DNA from: Chlorokybus atmophyticus | Taxonomy: Eukaryota; Streptophyta; Chlorokybophyceae; Chlorokybales; Chlorokybaceae | Reading direction: 5' to 3' | DNA length: 64,000 nt | Assembly (NCBI GenBank): GCA_009103225.1 | Contig: RHPI01002119.1 | Coordinates: forward strand, 52,588 to 116,587 | Part shown: piece by piece, positions 12,695-24,062 of the stretch | Numbering within the stretch: the first letter of the stretch is position 1 | How the letters are laid out: every line of letters begins with the position of its first letter | Position numbers and translations under genes: made by a program | The notes under the pieces: model-generated | What the model was told of the DNA's origin: nothing | What the model saw: only the letters and a program-made list of their open reading frames with translations | The model's database searches: none

Positions 12695-13474
12695 TGCAAA
12701 AGTGTTAAAATCTATAGATTTTGTTTTATCAAGTTTGAAGTGTTTAACGTGGAGTATTCAGCTCAAACACCTTTCAACTAGACACTCACGTTGAAACAAA
12801 CCGCACGCGAATCCATGTGGCGGTTCACAAGTTACAACTTGTCAAAGTTTTCACTTTGTACAACTAAGCTCAACCCACAATTGTAATTGACACACAGGGT
12901 GCCAAAATCTCGTTGAATCAACCCTACAGGCTGATATCAGCAAGTTGTGAGTTGTGAGCTTGATATCGGCCGCACAGAGTGACTCTGGCGGCCTCACCGC
13001 ACTGACTGGCGGTAACGGCAGCCGATGTTGCCACCGGACTGCCTCACAAGGGTTGGTTTTGTGAATACAAATTCACACCCTTCACACTACCACGAATCCA
13101 CGTGGTGGCAAGCATACAAGCACAAGCACAAGCACAGTAATGTTGTCACATTATATCACATTATAATATGATGTGCTGGGCATGCAACGCTTGGGGGGGC
13201 TGCCTGAGTGGCCGCCTCCCCTTCACGCAAGCTAACAAGCCTGGCTAGGCAAGGCAGGGCTAGGCAAGCAAACTAGGCTAAGCTAGGCTAAGCACCAGCA
13301 GCAATTAGAACTACTATAACAACAACAACAACAACAACAACAACTAGCTAACAACCACCACTACCCACCTTAGTGGGTAGCGGCTAGTTGCCGCCGCCGC
13401 TGCAGTCGCTGCCGCCTGCCGCCGCAGTCGCTGCCGCCTGCCGCCGCCCCTCCCACAAGCCCCTCGCCGCCCGC
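12695..13474 (-). other. 5' leader of the Ty3/gypsy element
   Basis: Lies between the primer-binding site and gag. It contains a short CAA/AAC repeat at 13318-13342 and GC-rich CCGCCG runs near 13390-13470. No gene is seen. Confidence 0.7.
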
Positions 13475-13486
13475 GCTCCGATACCA
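13475..13486 (-). other. tRNA primer-binding site of the Ty3/gypsy element
   Basis: On the minus strand it reads TGGTATCGGAGC. It differs at one base from the common plant-element sequence complementary to the 3' end of initiator tRNA-Met (TGGTATCAGAGC) and lies one base from the 5' LTR. Confidence 0.82.
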
Positions 13487-13487
13487 A

Positions 13488-13827
13488 TGCAACGAGGAGG
13501 GGTGCTCCCTCCTCCCTTTAATCCCCTACACCAACACCACCACCAGCCACGACGCCCACGCCGCCGCCGCCAAGGGCAACTGCCGAAGCAGAAGATCCCC
13601 TGGCTATGGCAGTCGCTGCGTTAGTAGCGCCGTCATGCGGCTGGTATCGACATGAGAGACTCATGTCTCATGTCGATATCAGTGTTACAGATAAGTAACA
13701 CTACATTAAGGCCTTAACATAAGTTAACGGCCCTAATATGGCTTAATAGGCTGTATAATCCCGTTGGGACCCTTACTTAATCCTAAATAAGGGCGGGGAA
13801 CCTCTATGGAGGTAGCACACCGTTATA
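13488..13827 (-). repeat. 5' LTR of minus-strand Ty3/gypsy element
   Basis: About 340 bp, matching 6941-7286. It begins TGCAAC on the plus strand and ends GTTATA, where the partner ends GTTACA. I see no clear target-site duplication, perhaps because one flank is a poly-G tract with a gap. Confidence 0.88.
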
Positions 13828-13931
13828 GTAACCCCGCCTTCACGGGAAAAACACAGCCCTAATACACCCCCCCTTGATTTTCCGCGGGGGGGGGGTTTGT
13901 ACAGGGGGGTTGTATTCGCACAAATACGGTA

Positions 13932-14714
13932 CTACAAGGGGGAATGCGGTATGACTGCGACTCGCAATTGGAACGACAATCACTATGTCGTCTAACTACA
14001 TTTGATGCACGCAATTTGCACGGGCCACAGTCCGTGGCATTAGCAGTGAAGCTGTACCAGATGTGCTTCGCGCGCCAAGCCTACACTGTACCTCAATTTG
14101 TCAGAAACATGCTACCACTTTACGAGGTAGCTTTTGTCCCTCAGCGCGCCAGGAACGCGTATTGCACGTCATGATTGAATGCAGACGCCGATCCGTTGCC
14201 GATAAAGAGGCGCGTTGTGGCGTGGAAACAAAGCAAGTATGCGCGCCAAGTAGGGCTGGTTAGTAGCCAGTGGCTACGCTGGCAGCCCCACGCGGGACCT
14301 GCGTCAGGACCTGCGTATCGCGCCGTAAATTGGCGCGCATATAGCGACCTGCCATTTTACGTACACAATGATACGACCATCCCGGCACGGAGGCAAAACG
14401 CCACACGGGCGACCTTTCCCAGTGCTCAATTCTTTACTCTCGCGATGGTACTGCGCCTAGTGCTGTGTCAGCGCGCTTGCGTGTGCATGCATCAAAACTT
14501 TGTGTTCATCAACTTGTGTTGTGTTTGGGCTGGGTTGGCGTTTGGGCCAAAAGGCAGCAAGCCAGCCATGTCAACTTGATCTGCTGCTGGGACCGTGGTG
14601 CTGCGGCTGGGGACGGGTTGTCGTTGGCATGTGTGAGTGTCTTGGTGTGTAGGAGTCAGTGTGCGTGTGTGTGGTGCCAAGGCGAAGCAGGCCACGAGCA
14701 GCTTGATCTGATTG
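13932..14714. other. Intergenic, no gene seen
   Basis: Lies between the inverted-repeat element and the polyQ gene. Short frames are present without recognisable domains. It should hold the promoter and leader of the downstream gene. Confidence 0.55.
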
Positions 14715-15819
14715 ATGATGACGATGGCGCCGCCTGTGCTTGTTCGGCAAGGCAGGGTTGGGGCTGCTGCTGCAGCTGCTGCTGCCGCCGCCGCTGTCCC
14801 TGGGGGAGGAGGAGCAGGAGGCCCAGCGGGTGGTGGTGGTGTGGTGAGCTTGGGGTTGGGGCTGGGGCTACCTGGTGGTGTAGTCGGGCGTGCCGCCGCC
14901 GTTCATGCTGCGGAGGAGCTCAGGGCGCAGCTGCTGGTGCGTAGCCTGCTAGCCAGCGCCGCCGGTGGAGGCGAGCTGGAGCTCCCGCGCAAACTCGACG
15001 AGCTGTTCTTCCACGTCCGCCGCCTGCACGCCCTCGGCCACGTCCACACCCCGGACTATCGCATTGCCTCCCGCGCTCTTTACCTGCTCATGTCCTCCTC
15101 CTCTCCCCACTCCCCGGCGGCCGCCCCAGCCGGGCCCCCGCCCTCCTCCCCAGAACCCTCCCCCACACCCCCAGACAAGGCGCCGCCCGCCTCCCCCACC
15201 CAGTCCACTGCCCTCAAGCGTCCCCTCTCCCCAGACGACGCAAGCCACTCTGAGCAGCAGCTATCTCCATGTCAACGACAGCAACAACTGCAACAACAAC
15301 AACAACAGCAACAGCAGCTACCACAACAGCAACAGCAGCAACCACAGCAACAGCAGGCATTGCTACAGCAAGAGCAAGTTGCTCAGCAGGTTGGTGGCGG
15401 CGGCGGCGGCGGCGGAGGAGGATGTGGACGCCAGCGCTTGCTGCTTGAGCTGGGAGACAGGCTGCTCATGATCACGCACGACCTGGACTCCACTATTGGT
15501 AAGTTGGTTGCACATGTTGTGCACTCTGTGCTAGCCACTGTTTCTACATTGACAAGTACAATGTGTGTACACAGGGGAGCTCAAAGCAGTAGTGTCTGCA
15601 AAGGCAGTGAAGCGAGGGCTTCCACCCGCAGCTCACTTGGCTCTTCGCATAAGCGAGGCTGCTGGAGACGACGGTCTCGCCATCATGGATGATGATGACA
15701 CCCTTCGTGAGCTCGCCCTCCCCCGAGACTCCCGCATTGGCCTCATTCACGAAGACGTGTATGAGGCTTACAGGAAAAACCTCGCTGCGGGCTCCCCGGC
15801 TCGCCGCACCACTCCTTAA
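14715..15819 (+). CDS. PolyQ protein with putative C-terminal ubiquitin-like domain
   Basis: Two exons, 14715-15498 and 15575-15819, with a GT-AG intron and the in-frame join STI-GELKAVV, give about 342 residues. ATGs at 14715, 14718 and 14724 are all possible starts. The order is an Ala/Gly-rich N-terminus, a conserved-looking helical block (KLDELFFHVRRLHALGHVHT) near residues 95-125, a Pro/Ser-rich linker, glutamine tracts at 15277-15370, a Gly run, then about 85 residues (GDRLLMITHDLDSTIGELKA through DDDDTLRELALPRDSRIGLI) whose strand-helix-strand pattern resembles a ubiquitin fold. The fold is inferred by eye. The protein is unrecognised; a regulatory scaffold is possible. Confidence 0.7.
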
Positions 15820-17139
15820 GCAGGTGTGTGTCTGTGTGAGTGGGCTGTTGAGGCTTGCCTTGCTTGTTTCACCTGGACTCATGGTCGGTTACGTTATACT
15901 CGTTGCAGGCGAGTCAGCCCAGCTTGTAGTATAGTATACCAGTAGACTACCAAGGAAACTGCTAATCATAGCTCACCCGCAAGTATGGTGAAACTTGAGC
16001 GTACAACACGCTGTATGGTGCTTCAAGACCATCTTTTCAGTCACCCGTGAAGCACCATCCTCATATTAGGTACCACAATGGTCTTCATGTTGGCATTTGC
16101 TCAGTCATGGACTTGACTCCATGTGTGGCTGGTGCTGACAGTGCTTCCTGTGTGACAGGTGTGACTGCTGGCGCTATGCATAGCTCAGTGCTACTGACTC
16201 ACAGAGTCTGTAGCACTGCGCTATATCTGCCTGCACTGTGGTCTGCTCATTCTGCCAGGACTGCCGTCTATTAGTTCTCCTGGCCCACTTTTGATCACGT
16301 ATAGGGTGGTTTATACCTATATGACAGCTGCTTACCTGTTTGGGGTTAGGTTGATTACAGGGTGGGCTGGCAACCATTACCTCTACTATTGACAGTGACA
16401 TATATACATGCAGTTGATTACCATGGGCGGACAAGGTGCAAATATGCGGCTTGAAGGTTGCCAGTTGTTTTGTATTTGATGCATGGAGACTGTTGATGCA
16501 TGTCCGCAAACCACTACGCTTTCAGATGTTTGTGCATATTAGTGCTCACATGCAGCATGGACACAACGTAAAGTGTGAGCAGTATGCCAGAAGTTATCCC
16601 GCAACTACTTGTTCAGGGAAGGTAGAAAACTGCCTGCTGGTGATACCGCATCACACAGCACCCATAGCCATGCAACATTGTGCGATTTCCAACTGACTAT
16701 ATTCACTACCTGTGCAACATGGTTACACTGTTCCCTTCCACGCGGTGTCTATCATTTGTGCACAATACCAAGTTGATTCAAAAGCAAACGGCATAACACA
16801 TAACATCCTGAAATCATGACGCAACCAGCAACATCATAATGGTGTCTATCATTTGTGCACAATACCAAGTTGATTCAAAAGCAGATGGCATCACACACAA
16901 CGCAACCAGCAACATCATAATGGTGTCTATCATTTGTGCACAATACCAAGTTGATTCAAAAGCAGATGGCATCACACACAACATCCTGAAATCATGACGC
17001 AACCAGCAACATCACAATGGCAAGCTGGTGGCTTGAAGTCCTTTAACAACAAAGCGGCACTGGTACCTGGCCAAACGACCCCACATCTCAATGCCAATGC
17101 ATATCCAACAACCAAACCGATACGGTGAAGAGCTTTGTC
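15820..17139. other. Intergenic, holds a tandem repeat
   Basis: Lies between two convergent genes. Apart from the repeat at 16744-17018 I see no coding region, RNA gene or transposon end. Confidence 0.55.
16744..17018. repeat. Three-copy tandem repeat (97/81/97 bp)
   Basis: Copies start at 16744, 16841 and 16922, each with GGTGTCTATCATTTGTGC. The middle copy lacks 16 bases present in the outer two. Copies 2 and 3 share substitutions absent from copy 1. Confidence 0.93.
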
Positions 17140-18682
17140 TCAAAGATCCCTTGCAGAACAGACGTTGACATTGCCCCAACTCACCAGATGTAGTCGGTTG
17201 CAGTGACGGGCGGCTGCTGCGCGAGCGCTCGGAAAAGTTGAGGGTCCTGTAACGATGCTCGTATCTTCCACGCAGATGACTCCGTAGGGGACCTCAAGTC
17301 TATGTACACAGGTTCCATCTGCAGGAAAGGGGCTAAGTACAGCTCAGCAGTACAGCTCGCAGTGTGGTGCAAGGCGAAAAGTGTGACGCATCCACACGTT
17401 CTTGCAGCAACACACAAGAGGCATACAATGAGGGCATACCTTCCGGCACACGAGGTTGAACCCTCGTTTGGGCAGAAAGTTCTGAGGAGGCTCCTCGCAC
17501 GCAGGCATCTCCAGCATCAGAAACAGCTTCATGCCCCCTGCATAATGTATTTGAAGTCTCTCCGTGCTTGCCGAGTCCTTGTGCTGCCCAAGTAGCATGC
17601 AATGTTGCCATGAGAGTGCACCTTTACTGGTAGATACAGGTGAAGTGGCCACACCTTCACTGACCAATGCTCGAACAAACTGCGTGCCCACAACGGTGAC
17701 CTGAGAGCTTGTCACAAGATGTGTCAACCCAACATAACTCTCTCTTGGTCACCTTCTTGGCTGAGTCAACGAGTTTCTTGTGCGCGCGGGCAGCATCAGC
17801 GAAGTCAAGCTTGGGAGCGTTGCTGTCAGAGGTTGGGCCTAGCTTGAGGTGGTAAGCAGCACGGGGGCGGAGGGGGGAGGGGCCGAGCAGCAGCAGCACG
17901 GCGTTGACTCCCGAGTGTGCAAACAGTCGCGGGTCGAGGCTCTCGAGCATCGCGTCGAGGCCGGCCATGAACTTCGCTACCTTCCGACCCGCTATGCGCT
18001 GCCGCCTCTGCCGCACCCGCGCCTTTGCCTCCTCACGCCTTTGCTCCCGCAACTGTGCCCGCCTATTCACATCTACCTGAACACGCGCGCGTATATATAA
18101 CAACGCGAACACGGTTGCACACTTCACCATCGTTCCTTTAACATGTGTGGATATTGACAACACACAAGCTGCATGCAAGACGAGTCACAATGTGTCACTC
18201 AAGCGTACTACTGTGTCGGGGGTGTGGCCACTGTCGTTGTCTTCGTCATGGGTGTAAGCGGCGTCGGCGTCAGCATCGCTGCCAGCATTGCCGTTACCGT
18301 TGCGCTCGACACCAATGAAAAGCTTCGACACGGCATGAGGGTTGCCCGCCTCGGCCTGCCCAGCAATCTTCTTCATGTCTTCATATACACTGTCAAGAAT
18401 GCAAGTCACATGAAGCCACTTTGCGATGGTACTAACGCCCTACACCTTATAGACAATCAGTTGTACCCTGGCATTTGGGAGGTCATAAAGAGCACGTATT
18501 TGATCAGCTCTTGCACGATGTGCACGCACGACTCTGGTGTTCGGCCGGGGAGCGGCACGCTCACTTCCATATTGTGTGGCAAGCACTACAACGACGTCTG
18601 TTTCTCTTGTCCACGCTCTAAGTGTGCTCTCAGTCCATACAAGGCAGCTTGTCCTCTGTGAGAGTGCTGCTAATTCATGCAA
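17140..18682 (-). CDS. Unrecognised multi-exon protein
   Basis: On the minus strand exons 18212-18389, 17753-18076, 17440-17700, 17185-17318 and probably 17140-17149 join in frame with GT-AG introns. An upstream coding segment at about 18440-18682 (VVVVLATQYGSERAAPRPN, RALYDLPNAR) probably belongs, but I could not fix its donor, so the start is unresolved. The protein has an acidic patch (DADADAAYTHDEDNDS), an Arg/Glu-rich helix (QLREQRREEAKARVRQRRQR), the block FMAGLDAMLESLDPRLFAHS then NAVLLLLGPSPLRPRAAYHL, a segment QIHYAGGMKLFLMLEMPACE, and a C-terminal MEPVYIDLRSPTESSAWKIR. I do not recognise the family. The consistent exon phases make it a real gene. Confidence 0.62.
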
Positions 18683-19350
18683 CGGCCAGCTGCCTTGACT
18701 CCAGCATCACCAACGCCTGCACATTGCATATTTCATGTACTCAGTCAAGCGTGCAGCTGATTAAGCTTTAGCACGTGTAAAGCGCTTGTTTCAGGCTGAC
18801 TGTCCGTTAGGATTGCGTGTTTTGAGGTGAGGCATGCTTGGCAAGGGTGAGGCAGCGCATGCTTGTTGCTGGAAGAGGGTGTGACTAAGGCATATGCCAC
18901 AACAAGCAAGCAGAAGCTGACATGCGCATTGCATGCCACAACGCGGCGAGAAGACAACACTTTACAATGATGATGATAGACTGCAAGCACAAGCGCTGGC
19001 ATGCTTACACCCTCACGTGGAGAGTGGCCACTGCTGCTCCAGTCTGGCGATGCTGCGAATCTAATGCACCAGCAACGCCTTCCTAAAATGCAACAATGCC
19101 GACTGCAACAAGTACCAGCGCTTGTCAATCGCCATCGCCACCGCCACCGCCGCCGCCGCCCACCACGCCCATAAGCACAATCATACCGCCGCTTCAGGCA
19201 AAGATTGTACGACGTAACAAGGAAGGAAGCTTTGTCGGAATGGGAAGACATGCTATATGGAAGTCAGAATAAGGGCTTCCGTTGGCGGCATTGTCGTTGC
19301 GGTTGTTGGCGGAGGTGGCGGCGGCGTTGGCGGCGGGGAAGGAGGCGGGA
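18683..19350. other. Intergenic region between divergent genes
   Basis: Separates the minus-strand unknown gene from PYM. A GCCACC-type triplet run occurs near 19127-19160 and GGC-rich leader sequence near 19280-19345. It should hold both promoters. No gene is seen. Confidence 0.55.
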
Positions 19351-20729
19351 ATGGCGGGGGTGGAGGATGAGGGGCCAGCGTCTTCTGGCAAGGTGATCCC
19401 GGCGTCGCGGAGGCCGGACGGGACGTGGCGGAAGGAGATCCGGGTGCGGGCGGGCTACGTCCCTCAGGACGAGGTGGCGGTGTACAAGAACAGGAGGGTC
19501 GCCGCCGCCGCCGCTGTCGCAGGGAGCCCTGTTCCCGGCCTGGCTGAGGAAGACGTCTTCAATCGCCCCGCCAGCAAATCCGCTCAGAAGAACCAGAAGC
19601 GGAAAGAGAAGCGCCACCAGCAGCAACCACAACCAACCTCCTCTTCAGCAGGCGCCCAAAGAGATCAGGTGTGCATGCGTGTGCGTACGTGTGTGCAATA
19701 ACGCACATGTTGATCCGCTTCATGCATGCATACACGCGGCGAAGCATGTATGTAGTGACTATGGGGAGGGTAACAAATGGGTGTTTTTATTACTCCAACG
19801 TAGCAGTTGACATGCATTGGCGCACGAACGTGTGCACAACACCAATACCACACCAATAGTAACACCAGTAGTAACATGGGTCCAACTGCGAAAGTGTTAA
19901 TGCAGCATGCAATGTGGCCAGTACAACTTGTTGCTTCATGCCATCTGTACGTTGCTTTGCACAAACTTATTCTTGCAAAGCTGCTGCGTGAACACAACTA
20001 GAGCATGAATGGTGCGGTAGGAGATTGCCAAAACGATGGTATATGATACATAGAACCCATCAACAACCACGTCCAACTTGCAATATGCCTCAGCGTGGTT
20101 GTAAGCTGAGAAGGAGCTCATGCACACTCCCAGCCAGTGCCTGTACTATTGGTGATAACCAACCAAGCGACTTATGCTCTGCAGTAGGCTCAGCTTTGCT
20201 TCACAACTGTTGTATCTGAAAACATAAATGCTTGCATCAATGCTTGTATCAATGCACGCGCATATACAGGACCGGTTAGCTGCGCCAGCGGATGCGGCGA
20301 CAACAAGCAGCAGAAGCCACAGCCAGTCTGCAGAGCAGCAAGCGGCGCCTTCTGTTGACGCTGTCACCAAACAGCTATCTCAAACCAATATAAAACATGC
20401 AAACAACAACAGCCACGCCACCAACTCAACAAGTGACCCTGCGCACGATGCTGATACCGACCCCAAGATGCAGTTGGAAAAAGGCATACGTAACGTCAAG
20501 AAAAAGGTCGGTCAAGAGTGTGCATCGAACAATGGAACATCAACGATATTGTTGTTTGAGTTGGCTGACTGTGCTTTGGGGTGTGCAGATACGCCAGTGC
20601 GAAGAGTTGCGAGACAAACTGGGTGTTGGGGCGAAGATGACCACGGAGCAGGAGAGCAAGCTGCGGAAGCTTCCAGAGTTGCAGAAAGAGCTGGCGGACT
20701 TGGAAGCGCGGCTCCAAGCGCTTTCGTGA
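19351..20729 (+). CDS. PYM: PYM, partner of Y14 and Mago (EJC disassembly factor)
   Basis: PYM binds the Mago-Y14 heterodimer of exon junction complexes and strips them from mRNA during translation. Exons 19351-19668, 20270-20506 and 20589-20729 join in phase 0 to give 231 residues. The diagnostic N-terminal motif is intact ([20 protein letters not shown] then [13 protein letters not shown], residues about 13-45). The middle is Gln/Ser/Asn-rich and low complexity. The C-terminus is a coiled-coil-like segment ([41 protein letters not shown]) as in other PYM proteins. The ATG at 19351 is the first in frame. Intron 1 carries a GT-rich alternating tract. A PYM is expected in a genome with this many spliced genes. 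Confidence 0.94.
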
Positions 20730-22274
20730 TAGTGGTACAGCAGGTTGCGATGCATGTTGTCATTGTAATGCCTTGCTTTTTTCCTCTGTTTATGTGCGGC
20801 ATCAGCCCCAAAGATCCACTTTTCATGCTCTCAAGCGCGTCAGTGATCATTCATAGCCCTATCAGGCGACGTTGTAGTCAACGACCAGACTGAGGCTGTG
20901 AGCAGATGCGACAGCACATGAGCTGTTCACACTTAGGTTCGGTTGCTGGAGGGTAGGTGGCGCTCATGGGTTAGCTTTTGCTTGTATATGCACACAAAGT
21001 GGAGTACATGCTCAGCTCTAATCCCCTCGCGGGTTATTTGAAGTAATTTTGGTCTGTTGTTCTGATCCGCCGCTGTGCCCCGCTGTGCTAGCATAGAAGA
21101 AAGGGAGTTGGTTGCCTACCTAGGACACCTGCATCCTGTTATGGTATACCTTGAATACAAGTCTGCAACCAGGCTGCAGATATTTGCCCTATGGTATACC
21201 TTAACTATCAGTGTGCAATTAGGTGGCAAATGTTTAGCCTAAGGTAAACCCAAAGTGTCCGATGTGTGTGACATGCAGAGTGTTTGGAAGGGCAATCTGC
21301 ATCACACGATACGTAACAACATTACAAGGTACTGCATGTGCAATGAGAACATGCACTTGGCCAGCAGGCAAGAAGGGCTGTCTGCATCACACAGGGGGCC
21401 CAGTCAGTTGTCGTCGTCGTCTTTGTCTTGACCAGCTCCTGAAGCCCAGCCTAACCACCACGCCTCTGCTGTGAAGGTGGTGACCACTACCCTTGCCCTT
21501 GCTCTGCCTCTTGTCGTATGATCAATGTGGTCCTGGTTTAGCGGTAGCTAGCGCTTCTCTGGGCCCCCCTAAAATATGTGTAACTAGTGCCTTGTGCTTG
21601 TTGTTGTTGTTATGCTGGCTTACCATTGCACATTTTTGCACTCTTAAGCTGTATACAGTACATTAACATTACAAGGTACTGTGAAACCATAACAAACAGA
21701 ACAAGACAAACGTCCACTCGGCCAGCAGCATGTTTGCTCTTATACTACATTGTTTATACGTTGTTGTGGTCGTTGTTGCAGTTCTATCTTTGCTATTGCT
21801 GGGTACCAAGCGCACAAGTTTATTGCATTTGTTGGATTTGTATCGACTTGAGTACAAACGAAAGCCAGGATCACAGCAAGGGCGAGACATCATGGCAGTA
21901 AACACATGCACAAAGGGAGGCAGCGGCAGCAAACAACGATATGCCAGACAAGATTCCCAGCAATCAGTGTTCAAACTTTGCATGCTACTTGCTTCACTAC
22001 TGTGGCTCCTTTGGAACCCTTGAGTTTGCTTTACCGCAACTCTACTGCTGGTTATGTTGTCCCTTTGCTAGTGCCAATTACCAATGCATCATGGCAACGC
22101 CACGGCGCGCAGATGCGTATCGCAATGTCTTCCGGACTTGACACGCAATGTCAAGTACGTACTCAATATATGTCCTCATCTAGTCAATGGTTAAGAAGTT
22201 TGTGCAGAAAGACGAAATGTAACACACGTCTCCCTGCCGATTGCACAGACACATTGCAGTGCTGTGTGCACAGC
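20730..22274. other. Intergenic between convergent genes
   Basis: Three diverged direct repeats of a motif like TATGGTATACCTT occur at about 21138-21255. A GTCGTCGTCG run sits near 21410. No gene is seen; both neighbours end towards this region. Confidence 0.55.
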
Positions 22275-23567
22275 TCAACCCTCCACCAACTTTGTTCGGT
22301 ACCTGCAAGAAGGGAAACATATAGTCATACCATGTAATGCACATTGCCAGGGAATGGTGGCAAACGTAACATACCCAAACGGTGAACTCTTGATGCTCAA
22401 TAACTCAATATCAATCTGCAGAAATAATAGCGTCAGTTGCGCTGGGTTGCCCAACTTGCACAGGACACAGAAAAGTTCACAGCAGCCCTTACATCAAGTG
22501 TCGCATCGGGCGGCAGCTCCTGAAACCCCCTCGTGCCGTAGCCCAGCTCTGGTGGGACTATCAGCCTCCTCTGTTGGGTGACAAAACAATATATAGCCCT
22601 ACTCTCGGTCAGCGCTCAGTCACAGTACATGTTGGTGCTCACCTGTCCACCGACTCGCATGCCTTCAACACCTGCACACAACAACGGGTGTAAGAGATAC
22701 AGACTTGCGCAAAGTATGAAACAGAAACGGAGGGATCAGTTGCCTGTAGTGGTCCTACCTAAGTCTAGCCCCTTGAGGACAAGGCCGTTCTCGGAGGTGC
22801 CCACGTCAAATCCCAGCAGCTGTCGTCGCAAGCTAGTGACTACATGCAAGGTATGCAACGCACACAACTGGCTGGTTGATACGTATTGACACTTGATGAG
22901 GCAAGCTCTTTACCGTTCCACCTGTGACGCCCATTCCCTGCCGGCTCGTAGCAAAAGTGACCCCCTTCCATTTGCACACGTAATGCACCTGCGTTGCGAC
23001 AACTGTGTTTCCAGCATTGAGAGTTGGACAATACACTGTTATAGCTTGCTGTGCAACCCGTTACAAGCCCTTACCGCGACTCGCGCGCCTTTTTGAGCTT
23101 CAGGGCCGCTTCCCACTTTTGTATCATAGTACCTGGGCAAGAATCGTTAATCTGTACACACTGTGTGTGTCTATATAGCACGACGCAGCTTGAAGTAACA
23201 CAAATGCACTCACTTGAGTCCATTTGGCATTGTCTTGAACTCTGACTCCGACACCTTGCGCTTCTTTCCAAGCTGACAACAAACTTTCCAATCACAATAA
23301 AGCGCAACACAAGTCGTTGCGTCTGCGTTGTGATACTCGTGTTGATTGCAAGCTGTGGGTCATTACTGCTTGCCTCTTTCTGAAAACCAGGCAGCGCTTG
23401 AGCCTGACCACCAAGCGCCAGCGCAGACAAGGCTGAGCAGGAACACTGTTCATGCTGGTGTGAAAGAGAAGCCAAAAATGACAAGAGCAGCAGCAAGACG
23501 TAACGCTCATACCTGGTGCTAATACAGCTGCTGCAAGCACTGCCCTCCGCCCTGCAGCTTCTTCCAT
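22275..23567 (-). CDS. FKBP-type peptidyl-prolyl isomerase, thylakoid lumen (FKBP18-like)
   Basis: FKBPs catalyse cis-trans isomerisation at prolines. Ten exons on the minus strand (23513-23567, 23374-23432, 23214-23272, 23075-23132, 22914-22988, 22759-22819, 22643-22671, 22493-22570, 22375-22415, 22275-22302) join in frame to 180 residues. Domain landmarks are NGLKYYDTKVGSGPEAQKGA, VHYVCKWKGVTFATSRQGMG, GFDVGTSENGLVLKGLDLG, VEGMRVGGQRRLIVPPELGY and IDIELLSIKSSPFG, closest to what I recall of plant FKBP18. Residues 6-31 carry twin arginines, a hydrophobic stretch and AQA, a Tat-type lumenal signal. No plastid transit peptide precedes it, so an upstream exon may be missing. Intron 2 (23273-23373) starts with GC. 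The family assignment is firm; the subgroup is likely. Confidence 0.93.
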
Positions 23568-24062
23568 GCTACTGTGCGGGACATCCGCTGGCTGGCTGCC
23601 CGGCCCAGGCAACAACTCTCCCCTCCCATCGCCATGCACACACCTCACAGCCCGGCTGACAGACCTCCCAACCGTATTGGCTGTATGCAAAAACGAAGAG
23701 CGAATGTCTTAAAGCATGCAAGCTGGCAAGCTAGCAAGCAAGCAGCCAGTAAGCAAGGCAGCAAGCAGGCATGTCAGCACAGCTTGCTCACAATGTGCGC
23801 GTCGTGCAGAAGGCAGAGTCAAAGACAGCGCTGTTGCTGCACAGAGCGCCATGGCTGGCTCTCACACCCCTGCTCCTCGGCCGTCGCCGCCGCCGGCAAC
23901 ACGCACAGCTATGCCCAAAACTTTGCCCAATTTGACGTGAGGGGCATGCGCTGCAGCACTGTCGGCAGTTGCCGCGTCGACACTTGCCTGAGGGTCTACT
24001 GTTGCAGTTGTCGGTGAATGACGTGCTTGTTGTCGGCGTGGGCGGCGGCGGTGGTGAGCGGG
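23568..24062. other. Divergent intergenic region, FKBP/UBLCP1
   Basis: 495 bp between the two modelled start codons. It probably contains both promoters and perhaps an upstream FKBP exon. A short GCAAGCAAGCA-type repeat occurs near 23728-23770. Confidence 0.5.

Larger units (their letters stand above)
6749..13931. mobile_element. TA-flanked TIR element with G/C tracts, interrupted by a retrotransposon
   Basis: The motif CCGTATTTGTGCG followed by an AT-AC stretch and a C run begins at 6751. Its reverse complement ends at 13929. Both ends are bordered by the dinucleotide TA (6749-6750 and 13930-13931), the target duplication expected for Tc1/mariner-type transposons. Inside each end lie runs of C and G able to pair with one another (6767-6828, 13866-13912). 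No transposase is visible, so this looks like a non-autonomous MITE-like element split by the LTR retrotransposon at 6941-13827. The inverted repeats and TA flanks are seen directly; the superfamily is inferred. Confidence 0.62.

Noticed and set aside
21529-21570. tRNA-like A-box (TGGTTTAGCGGTAG)
   Set aside because: No matching acceptor stem, anticodon arm or B-box follows at the right distance.
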